Assembly (NCBI GenBank): GCA_017302015.1
Contig: JAFLEE010000148.1
Span: 1-6,253 of the forward strand
Length of the DNA: 6,253 nt
Reading direction: 5' to 3'
From: Spirochaetota bacterium
Lineage (GTDB): Bacteria; Spirochaetota; UBA12135; COTS27; JAFLEE01
Part shown: positions 1 to 5,199 of the stretch, piece after piece
How the letters are laid out: the number at the start of each line of letters is the position of its first letter
How positions within the stretch are numbered: the stretch's first letter is position 1
The notes under the pieces: model-generated
Seen by the model: the letters and a program-made list of their open reading frames with translations, nothing else
What the model was told of the DNA's origin: nothing
Database searches by the model: none
Program-made: the position numbers and the translations under genes

Positions 1-2
1 GG

Positions 3-410
3 ACGACCTGGAAGGACGCCTGCGAAAACAACACCCGCCGCTCCGACTTGCCGGTGACCCATTTCCCGGTATTTACCAAGGGGCTCCATACGATCTGGAA
101 TCCCCAGCATCCCACCTTCCTCCGCGTCGAAGCCATCCTGAAGGGAAAGGTTCCCGACGCGCCGCCCTCCGGGGAGCAGCTCGCTATTTTCTCGAAGCCG
201 CCCATGGACTTCAAATGGATCGACACCAACGGGGTCGAGCCGGTGCACGATTTCGCCCTTTCGACGGGCGGCCGGCTCTTCATGGGGAACGTCGCGGGGC
301 CCGGGCCGAGGCGCATCGATATCTCGGGCCGTGTCTTCGCCCTGGATCCGGGCCGTTACCATTGGTTCTTCTCACGGGCCGTCTGGGAGGCGATCGACGC
401 TCTCCGGTAG
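3..410 (+). CDS. C-terminal part of an unrecognised protein (5'-truncated)
   Basis: The frame is open from the left edge to a TAG at 408-410, giving 135 visible residues. A TTG at position 48 could serve as a start, but the frame stays open upstream of it (TTWKDACENNTRRSD), so I read this as the end of a longer gene. I do not recognise the family. The segment has no membrane helix and is rich in aromatic residues (several Trp and Phe, including WNPQHP and YHWFFSR). It alternates short hydrophobic stretches with Gly/Pro turns, which suggests a mainly beta fold. The last part (DISGRVFALDPGRYHWFFSR) runs into a short helix before the stop. The gene converges on the antiporter gene with only two bases between the stop codons. 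Coding status rests on plausible composition and on its neat end at the neighbour, so it is moderately sure; no function is assigned. Confidence 0.6.
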   Translation, partial: TTWKDACENNTRRSDLPVTHFPVFTKGLHTIWNPQHPTFLRVEAILKGKVPDAPPSGEQLAIFSKPPMDFKWIDTNGVEPVHDFALSTGGRLFMGNVAGPGPRRIDISGRVFALDPGRYHWFFSRAVWEAIDALR

Positions 411-412
411 GC

Positions 413-1879
413 TCAGGCGGGGGGCTTGCTGCGCGCCATGATCTCTTGGAGCGCTTCGGCGTCTTTTTTCCGATGGAGGACGGTGATCACGTCCAGGTCC
501 TCCAAGGAGGTGGCGCCGCCCGGCACGAGGTATTTCCCGTTGCGGCAAACGAGGAGGATGAGCGCCTCCTCGGGCAAGGGGATCTCGACGATCGGCATGG
601 CCGCCCAGGCCGAGTTGAACGGCAGGATGAAATCGGCGATCTCGCCGTCGAAGCCCTCCGCCCCGATGGCTTCGATGGGCGATTTCCGGCTGGCATCCCC
701 CTTGGAGGAGACCCCGAGCACCCTGGCGGCGAGCGGGAGGGTCCACCCCTGGAGCAGGGCCGAGGTGAGGACGACGAAGAAGACGATGTGGAAGACCATC
801 TGGGCGCCGGGGATGCCCTGGGTGAGGGGGAAGGTGGCGAGGATGATGGGCACGGCCCCCCGGATGCCGACCCAAGCCACGAAGGTTTTTTCCCTCAGGC
901 CCATGCGGCTGAGCGAAAGCGACAGGTAGACCGCGGCCGGCCGCGCGATGAACACGAGGGCGGCGGAGAGGAGGAGGCCCTGGACGAGGATCAATTTGAG
1001 TTGGGAAGGCAGGACGAAGATCCCCAGGGTCACGAACATGGCGATTTGGGAGAGCCAGGCCAGGCTATCCCAAAACCGCACCAGGGTTTTTTTCTGGAGG
1101 ACGGTCGAGTTCCCCAGCATGATCCCGGCGAGGTAGACGGCGAGGAAGCCGCTGCCCTCCAATTTGTCGGTGAGCCCGAATAGGAAGAAGGCGAAGGCGA
1201 GGGTGAAGACCGCCCCCAAGCCCTCGTTCCGGAAACGGAGCCGGTTCACCAGATGGCCCATGAGCCAACCCGCCGCCAGGCCGACGACGGCCCCCAGGAG
1301 CATCTGGCGCAGGAAGGAGATGAGGACCACCCACCATTGCAGTTCGCCCTCCTGGATGAGCGCGATCATGCTGACGGTGAGGAAGATGGCCATCGGGTCG
1401 TTGGTCCCCGATTCCAATTCGATGAGCGGCCGAAGGCCGCCGCGCAATTGGAGGCTCTGCCCGCGCAGGATGGCGAACACCGCGGCCGCGTCGGTGGAGG
1501 CGATGATGGAGCCGATGAGGAGGCTCACGGGCGCCGAGAAGCCAAGGATTTTCCAGGCAAAGAGGGCCGCCAGGGCGGCCGTGATGAGGACGCCCAGGGT
1601 CGCGAGGAGGACCCCCTCGCGCATGATGCCGCGCACATGGCGCCATTCGGTCTCGAGCCCCCCCGAAAAGAGGATGAAGACGAGGGCGACGATGCCGAGG
1701 GAACGGGCGATGCTCGGGTCGGAGAAGGAGAGGACCTTGAGCCCTTCGGGGCCGAACGCCATACCCACCCCGAGGAAAAGCAGCAGGGAGGGAAGGCCGA
1801 TATTGTCCACCGCCTTGGTGATGAAGAGGCTCAGGAGGACCAGGGCGGCCCCGATGAGGAGCACGGTCTCGATGGACAT
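413..1879 (-). CDS. nhaP2: NhaP2/CvrA-type K+(Na+)/H+ antiporter with C-terminal TrkA_C domain
   Basis: This 488-residue inner-membrane protein belongs to the cation:proton antiporter family CPA1 (NhaP2/CvrA branch), which exchanges cytoplasmic K+ or Na+ for protons. Residues 1-390 hold about a dozen hydrophobic segments. The transport core is visible: the unwound-helix motif STDAAAV (128-134, Asp130), the ESGTNDP motif with the Asn160-Asp161 pair typical of CPA1 exchangers, and GIRGAVP (338-344) with the conserved Arg340. Residues about 410-475 (DGEIADFILP through DLDVITVLHR) look like a TrkA_C (RCK_C) regulatory domain. E. coli NhaP2 is about 90 residues longer because of a further C-terminal domain that is absent here; shorter forms are known. 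The ATG start places the first helix at residue 4. No Shine-Dalgarno precedes it; a GATAAT hexamer lies five bases upstream. It lies 92 bases downstream of hisA on the same strand. The family is near certain; the ion preferred (K+ or Na+) is not. Confidence 0.93.
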   Translation of the reverse strand: MSIETVLLIGAALVLLSLFITKAVDNIGLPSLLLFLGVGMAFGPEGLKVLSFSDPSIARSLGIVALVFILFSGGLETEWRHVRGIMREGVLLATLGVLITAALAALFAWKILGFSAPVSLLIGSIIASTDAAAVFAILRGQSLQLRGGLRPLIELESGTNDPMAIFLTVSMIALIQEGELQWWVVLISFLRQMLLGAVVGLAAGWLMGHLVNRLRFRNEGLGAVFTLAFAFFLFGLTDKLEGSGFLAVYLAGIMLGNSTVLQKKTLVRFWDSLAWLSQIAMFVTLGIFVLPSQLKLILVQGLLLSAALVFIARPAAVYLSLSLSRMGLREKTFVAWVGIRGAVPIILATFPLTQGIPGAQMVFHIVFFVVLTSALLQGWTLPLAARVLGVSSKGDASRKSPIEAIGAEGFDGEIADFILPFNSAWAAMPIVEIPLPEEALILLVCRNGKYLVPGGATSLEDLDVITVLHRKKDAEALQEIMARSKPPA

Positions 1880-1884
1880 GGCAG

Positions 1885-1890
1885 ATTATC
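1885..1890 (-). promoter_or_regulatory. Candidate -10 hexamer (GATAAT) for nhaP2
   Basis: On the minus strand GATAAT matches the sigma-70 -10 consensus at five of six positions and ends five bases before the nhaP2 ATG. No purine-rich Shine-Dalgarno lies in the preceding 20 bases. If it is a true -10, transcription would begin at or next to the start codon, giving a leaderless message. The -35 position (TTCCAT with a 17-base spacer) is poor, so the call leans on the -10 and on the similar arrangement before two other genes here. Confidence 0.4.
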
Positions 1891-1898
1891 GACTGGGC

Positions 1899-1956
1899 AT
1901 AGGGTTCATGGAACCGGTCTGAGCCCGGGTGGGACCCATATTGACAATAGGTTCAT
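1899..1956. repeat. Near-identical short direct repeats plus a small inverted repeat upstream of nhaP2
   Basis: The 92-base gap between hisA and nhaP2 holds ATAGGGTTCAT (1899-1909) and ATAGGTTCAT (1947-1956), the same word apart from one extra G. The first copy overlaps an inverted repeat, GGTTC-ATG-GAACC (1903-1915). ATTGACAAT (1940-1948) is another small imperfect palindrome. On the minus strand these sit just upstream of the candidate nhaP2 -10, where an operator could lie. The repeats are short enough to arise by chance, and no known regulator site is recognised. I see no rho-independent terminator in this gap. Confidence 0.3.
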
Positions 1957-1971
1957 CGCGATTCGGGGGGG

Positions 1972-2751
1972 TCAGGTCGCGGGGGCCTCGCCGCGAAGGC
2001 GCGCCTCGCGGCGGACGAGGTCGGCGTATTGGATGCCATGGCCGCCGAAGAGATCCAGGGCGGAGCCGACGGTGAAGTGCATGCGGCCGGCCCCGCACCG
2101 CTCGATGAGGGCGATATCCTCCCAAGCGTGGATACCGCCCGCATAGACGCAGGGGATCGGGGCGATGCGCCCGAGGAGTTCGACCAGGTCGCCCTGCACG
2201 CCGGCTTGCCGCCCTTCCTGGTCGACGGCGTGGATGAGGAATTCGCAGGCGTGACGGGAGAGGAGGCCGAGATTCTCCGCGGTCATTTCGAAGCGGGTCC
2301 AGTCTTGCCAGCGCCGGGTGACGACCCAGAATCGCCCCTCCCGTTGGCGGCAGGAGAGATCGATGACCAGGCGCTCCCGGGGGACCGTTCGGGAGAGCGC
2401 CTCGAGGCGCTCCGGGCTGAACTCGCCCCCCTCGAAAAGGAAACTCGTGACGATGACGGCCCCCGCCCCCGCATCGAGCCAGGCCCCCGCGTTCTCGGGG
2501 CTCACCCCGCCGCCGTAATGGAGGCCGCCAGGCCAAGCTCCCAGCGCTTCCCGGGCGGCCGCCTCGTTCCCGGGGCCGAGGTTGATGACGTGCCCCCCGG
2601 GGAGCTGGTCATCGCGATAGCGGCGGGCGAACCAGGCGGGGGTGTCGTGGGCGACGAAATTCGTGCGGGGGGCGCCGTCATCGGCGAGGGAACTGCCGAC
2701 GATCTGCTTCACCTTGCCTTCGTGAAGATCGATGCAGGGCCTGAAATGCAT
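1972..2751 (-). CDS. hisA: Phosphoribosylformimino-5-aminoimidazole carboxamide ribotide isomerase, eukaryotic (HIS6) type
   Basis: HisA is a cytoplasmic TIM-barrel enzyme that isomerises ProFAR to PRFAR, the fourth step of histidine synthesis. The 259-residue product follows the yeast HIS6/plant pattern more closely than usual bacterial HisA: RPCIDLHEGKVKQIVG at 4-19 with the first catalytic Asp8, HVINLGPGNEAAAREAL at 54-70 where bacterial enzymes usually have a HVVDLDGA-like strand, VIVTSFLF at 99-106, VIDLSCR at 129-135 with probable second catalytic Asp131, EFLIHAVDQEG at 170-180, and phosphate-binding loops YAGGI (203-207) and VGSALDLFGG (228-237). The ATG at 2749-2751 fits the family N-terminus. 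An open frame runs upstream to 2913, but that extension overlaps tsaD and is rejected. Only one base separates this ATG from the tsaD stop, and the ribosome site lies inside tsaD, so the two are surely co-transcribed. No other his gene is in the window. Confidence 0.94.
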   Translation of the reverse strand: MHFRPCIDLHEGKVKQIVGSSLADDGAPRTNFVAHDTPAWFARRYRDDQLPGGHVINLGPGNEAAAREALGAWPGGLHYGGGVSPENAGAWLDAGAGAVIVTSFLFEGGEFSPERLEALSRTVPRERLVIDLSCRQREGRFWVVTRRWQDWTRFEMTAENLGLLSRHACEFLIHAVDQEGRQAGVQGDLVELLGRIAPIPCVYAGGIHAWEDIALIERCGAGRMHFTVGSALDLFGGHGIQYADLVRREARLRGEAPAT

Positions 2752-2752
2752 G

Positions 2753-3763
2753 TCATACCACCTTTCGGGCGTCCGGATTTCGGGTGAGGGGGCGAAGCGC
2801 ATCGGGGGTCGCGGGTCCCGAACGTAAAAAAACTTCCGCGCCCAATCCCGCGACCATGGCTGCGTTATCGGTACAGACGGACAAGGGGGGGAGGGCCCAC
2901 TCAATCTCGCCATCCCCCCGGGTCAAATCGCGAAGCAGGCTATTGGCGGAGACCCCGCCGACGATGCCGGCCCGCGGGACGCCGAGGTCGCGGCAAGCGC
3001 GACGGGTCTTCTCCAGGAGGGTGTGGATGGCGCTCTGCTGGAAGGAGGCGGCGATGTCGGACGCCGTGGGATCGCTCTTTCGCGCAAGCCGGGCCGTGTG
3101 GTAGAGCACCGAGGTCTTCAGGCCAGAAAAACTGAAATCATAGCGGTGCGCCGCGTCATCGAGCATGACCCGGGGGTAGGGTATGGCCAGGGGGTCTCCC
3201 GTTTTCGCGAGGCGGTCGATGGCGGGACCGCCGGGCCAGCCTTCCCCGAGGTGCTTGGCGACCTTATCGAAGGCCTCCCCGCAGGCGTCGTCCAGCGTGC
3301 TCCCGAGGATTTCCAGATCGAGGGGGCCGCGGGCGTGGAGCAAAAGGGTATGCCCGCCCGAGACGAGAAGAATGATGTGCGGCCAGTCAAAAACCCCGGA
3401 AAGTTGGAGACTCCACGCGTGGGCGGCCAGGTGGTTGACCGTGACGAGGGGTTTTCCCCAGGCGAGGGCCAGGCTACGGGCCGCGGTGAGGCCGACCAGG
3501 AGGGATCCGATGAGCCCGGGCCGGGAGGTCACCGCGATGCCATCGAGTTGGCCGGGGGCGACCCCCGCATCCGTAAGCGCCTTTTCCACCACCGGGATGA
3601 CCGTCTCCAGGTGGCGTCGCGCGGCGATCTCGGGCACGACCCCCCGGAAGGCCTGGTGGAAGGCGTCCTGGGAACTGATGACGGAAGAAAGCACCCTGCG
3701 CCCGTCTTCGACCACGGCGGCCGCCATATCGTCGCAGGAACTTTCGATGCCGAGGATCCTCAT
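2753..3763 (-). CDS. tsaD: tRNA N6-adenosine threonylcarbamoyltransferase TsaD
   Basis: TsaD (YgjD/Kae1 family) transfers the threonylcarbamoyl group from threonylcarbamoyl-AMP to A37 of tRNAs reading ANN codons, working in the cytoplasm with TsaB and TsaE. The 336-residue length is normal for a bacterial TsaD. ASKHA-fold motifs are intact: GIESSCDD (5-12), VTSRPGLIGSLLVG (78-91), metal ligands His111 and His115 in NHLAAH, SGGHT (135-139), DDACGEAFDKVAK (158-170), FSFSGLKT (210-217), GGVSANSLLR (269-278) and CTDNAAM (297-303) with metal ligand Asp299. Where most bacterial proteins have HLEGH or HMEGH, this one has HLAAH; both metal-binding histidines remain, so activity is expected. The ATG at 3761-3763 gives the canonical N-terminus. 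No Shine-Dalgarno precedes it, and a -10-like TAAAAT lies eight bases upstream. It is the first gene of the tsaD-hisA unit and is transcribed divergently from the lipoprotein gene. Confidence 0.97.
   Translation of the reverse strand: MRILGIESSCDDMAAAVVEDGRRVLSSVISSQDAFHQAFRGVVPEIAARRHLETVIPVVEKALTDAGVAPGQLDGIAVTSRPGLIGSLLVGLTAARSLALAWGKPLVTVNHLAAHAWSLQLSGVFDWPHIILLVSGGHTLLLHARGPLDLEILGSTLDDACGEAFDKVAKHLGEGWPGGPAIDRLAKTGDPLAIPYPRVMLDDAAHRYDFSFSGLKTSVLYHTARLARKSDPTASDIAASFQQSAIHTLLEKTRRACRDLGVPRAGIVGGVSANSLLRDLTRGDGEIEWALPPLSVCTDNAAMVAGLGAEVFLRSGPATPDALRPLTRNPDARKVV
2758..2765 (-). promoter_or_regulatory. Ribosome binding site of hisA, inside the end of tsaD
   Basis: The minus strand reads AAAGGTGG, ending six bases before the hisA ATG. 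It is formed by the last sense codons of tsaD (Arg-Lys-Val-Val). Its position fixes the hisA start at 2751 and suggests translational coupling to tsaD. Confidence 0.75.
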
Positions 3764-3771
3764 GGGGTGAC

Positions 3772-3800
3772 ATTTTATGCCGGAGCTGCGGGAGGCGCAA
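3772..3800 (-). promoter_or_regulatory. Candidate promoter for tsaD-hisA
   Basis: On the minus strand a -10-like TAAAAT (3772-3777, five of six consensus bases) is spaced 17 bases from TTGCGC (3795-3800, three of six -35 bases). The hexamer ends eight bases before the tsaD ATG, so the predicted start of transcription is within one or two bases of the start codon. The -35 is weak; the AT-rich -10 stands out in GC-rich DNA. Confidence 0.45.
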
Positions 3801-3831
3801 ATCCATGGATAAATTCATCCGTGAAAACTAG
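3791..3831 (+). other. Possible 8-codon mini-ORF (MDKFIREN) with its own Shine-Dalgarno, overlapping the lipoprotein start
   Basis: GGAGG at 3791-3795 lies nine bases before an ATG at 3805 that opens an eight-codon frame ending in TAG at 3829-3831. The lipoprotein GTG start (3821) lies inside it in another frame. This could be a leader that couples translation of the lipoprotein gene, or a coincidence. It requires a transcription start upstream of 3791, which conflicts with the candidate -10 at 3808-3815. No amino-acid bias suggests an attenuator. Confidence 0.2.
3808..3815 (+). promoter_or_regulatory. Candidate -10 element (GATAAATT) for the lipoprotein-nif3 unit
   Basis: GATAAA (3808-3813) or TAAATT (3810-3815) ends seven or five bases before the GTG start, resembling the GATAAT before nhaP2. 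No good -35 is present at 16-18 bases. A start of transcription here would give a leaderless message. The 57-base divergent region (3764-3820) therefore probably carries two closely packed or overlapping promoters facing outward. Confidence 0.33.
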
Positions 3832-4450
3832 AGCCGTCCCCCCCATCCTTACCGCCCTCTTGATCTCCCTCATCGTGGCTTCCTGCGGACCGACCCCGTC
3901 GGGATCGCCGATCGCCGTTTTACGCCCGGGGGCGGGTATCGTGAAGGTGGAGGGTCGCCCGGTCAGCGGAACGAATGCCCTCTCGCGGGATGCCGTGTTG
4001 ACGGTGATGCCTTCTTCCCGGGCCGAATTGCAAATCGGCACGGGGCACCGTTTTTTGGTGGGCCCGGGGAAATATCGCCTCCTTTCAAGGGACGCGCTGG
4101 AGATCCTCGCCGGGGACGTCACGGCCTCCCTCGAGGCGGGGGCGGAGGATCCTCCTTTTGTCTTTGTCACGAAGCCCGCGCGCATGACGGCCCGCACAGC
4201 CCTGCTCGCCATCCACGTGGATGGGGCCACCGGCAATTTTCCCGCGAAGGCCTCCCTTTGCGTGGCGGGTGGTTCGGCCGAAGCCGAGAGGGTCGGACAA
4301 GGCGCCGCGCCCTATGTTCTCGGGACAAACCAAACCCTGTCCATTCTCGAGGGGATGCCCGCCACCGGCCCGGCCTCCCTCGACCCCGCCTGGGGCGCCC
4401 GCATCCGAAACGAGTACCGGGAATATCTCGCCGGGAAGGGTACCCCGTGA
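3821..4450 (+). CDS. FecR-domain-like lipoprotein
   Basis: From the GTG at 3821 the product is 209 residues. It opens with a short basic region (MKTR), a hydrophobic stretch (PPILTALLISLIVA) and a lipobox VASC that puts the lipidated cysteine at residue 22, followed by Gly rather than Asp. Under E. coli rules that favours outer-membrane sorting. Residues about 32-178 resemble a FecR-type beta domain: paired short strands around GIVKVEGRPV (39-48), a DAVLTVMPSSRAELQIG stretch (57-73), FLVGPGKYRLLS (78-89), EILAGDVTASL (94-104), then VTKPARMTARTALLAIHVDG (116-135), where FecR proteins carry a TP...GT motif; here that Gly-Thr is not clear. No transmembrane FecR helix, FecI-type sigma or TonB receptor is nearby, so a signalling role is not supported; a periplasm-facing structural role is as likely. 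The start is chosen for the signal peptide; a GTG at 3767 is less plausible. Its TGA overlaps the next GTG. Confidence 0.82.
   Translation: MKTRAVPPILTALLISLIVASCGPTPSGSPIAVLRPGAGIVKVEGRPVSGTNALSRDAVLTVMPSSRAELQIGTGHRFLVGPGKYRLLSRDALEILAGDVTASLEAGAEDPPFVFVTKPARMTARTALLAIHVDGATGNFPAKASLCVAGGSAEAERVGQGAAPYVLGTNQTLSILEGMPATGPASLDPAWGARIRNEYREYLAGKGTP
4434..4439 (+). promoter_or_regulatory. Ribosome binding site of the nif3/ybgI gene
   Basis: GGAAGG ends seven bases before the GTG at 4447 and lies within the last codons of the lipoprotein gene. It supports the GTG as start, since the first internal ATG would remove a third of the protein including both N-terminal metal ligands. Confidence 0.65.
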
Positions 4451-5199
4451 AGGTCCAGGATCTCTCGCGCGAACTCGATGCGCTCCTCAAGTCGGCTACC
4501 ATCCCCGATAGCTCCCAAAACGGGATCCAAGTAGAGAACCGCCAAGAGATTAGGCGCCTCGCGACGGCCGTCGACGCCTCGGTGGAGACGGTCAAGAAGG
4601 CTGTCGACGTCGGCGCCCAGGCGCTCCTCGTCCACCACGGCTTCCTCTGGAAAGACCCCGTGCGGCTCACCGGCCGGTTTTATCCCCTCGTCAAGGCCCT
4701 CCTCGACGCCGATATGGCCCTGCTCGCCCAGCACCTGCCCCTGGATATCCACCCCGAATACGGGAATAACGCGGTCATCGCCCGGGAACTCGGCTTGGAG
4801 CCAGGCGGCTTCTTCAGCCCCTACCACGGCGTGCCCATCGTCTTGGGCGCCCACTATCAAGCCGCTATCCCGATGGCCACGTTCATCGAAAGGGCGGCGG
4901 TACAATTCGGGAAACCCCTGGCCGTCATCGAGGGCGGAAAGCCGTCGTGTTCGCGGGTCGCCATCTGCAGCGGGGGCGGCGGCGGGGGCCTGATGGACGC
5001 CGTCCAGTGGGGGGCCGACGCCTTCCTCACGGGCGATGCCAACCACTGGCTTTATCACGCGGCGCGGGAATTGGGGGTGACCGTGGTGTGCGCCGGCCAT
5101 TACGCCACGGAAACCCGGGGGGTGCGGGCGGTGGGGGAAACCCTCGCCTCGCGTTTCGGCCTCGAGCACGTCTTCATCGACGTGCCCACGGGCCTCTAA
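4447..5199 (+). CDS. Nif3-like dinuclear metal center protein (YbgI/DUF34 family)
   Basis: This 250-residue cytoplasmic protein has the length and motifs of the Nif3/YbgI family, which forms ring-shaped hexamers with a two-metal site in each subunit. The biochemical role is unsettled; databases often name it GTP cyclohydrolase 1 type 2. Visible motifs are SSQNGIQVE (22-30), LLVHHGFLW (60-68) with ligands His63 and His64, LPLDIHPEYGNNA (97-109) with Asp100, the turn CSGGGGGGLMDAV (174-186), ADAFLTGD (190-197) and CAGHYATE (215-222) with His218 and Glu222. These match the E. coli YbgI ligand set, so the metal site looks complete. There is no middle PII-like insert as in longer Nif3 members. The GTG start shares bases with the stop of the lipoprotein gene (GTGA), implying translational coupling. 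The gene ends directly against the stop of the next, opposite-strand gene. Confidence 0.95.
   Translation: MKVQDLSRELDALLKSATIPDSSQNGIQVENRQEIRRLATAVDASVETVKKAVDVGAQALLVHHGFLWKDPVRLTGRFYPLVKALLDADMALLAQHLPLDIHPEYGNNAVIARELGLEPGGFFSPYHGVPIVLGAHYQAAIPMATFIERAAVQFGKPLAVIEGGKPSCSRVAICSGGGGGGLMDAVQWGADAFLTGDANHWLYHAARELGVTVVCAGHYATETRGVRAVGETLASRFGLEHVFIDVPTGL

Noticed and set aside
215-1183. 322-codon plus-strand frame antisense to nhaP2, rich in Asp, Glu and Gly
   Set aside because: It is the mirror of a clear membrane transporter in GC-rich DNA. Its acidic, unstructured composition is what antisense of hydrophobic codons gives, and it has no family resemblance.
1941-1946. Perfect -35 consensus TTGACA on the plus strand
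   Set aside because: The sequence 16-18 bases downstream is G-rich with no -10, and no plus-strand gene follows.
1906-1956. 16-codon minus-strand frame (MNLLSIWVPPGLRPVP) in the hisA-nhaP2 gap
   Set aside because: No Shine-Dalgarno or coding signal supports it; short frames like this are expected by chance.
1965-1971. Seven-G run abutting the hisA stop, considered as a phase-variable tract
   Set aside because: It lies after the stop codon and away from any promoter spacer, so slippage there would not change a product or obvious promoter.
1253-2146. 297-codon plus-strand frame spanning nhaP2, the gap and the end of hisA
   Set aside because: It crosses two well-supported genes on the other strand and has the composition of an antisense shadow.
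2029-2787. 252-codon plus-strand frame antisense to hisA
   Set aside because: hisA has intact catalytic motifs on the minus strand; this frame shows none and is Asp/Gly/Pro-rich noise.
2752-2913. 54-codon N-terminal extension of HisA to 2913
   Set aside because: It overlaps tsaD, lacks conservation with HIS6 proteins, and the ATG at 2751 has an ideal ribosome site and the family N-terminus.
3023-3820. Long upstream extension of the lipoprotein frame through tsaD antisense
   Set aside because: The region is fully occupied by tsaD. A signal peptide and lipobox begin right after the GTG at 3821, so the extension is a shadow.
4258-4446. Upstream extension of the Nif3 frame
   Set aside because: It overlaps the lipoprotein coding region; the GTG at 4447 with GGAAGG upstream gives the normal family length.
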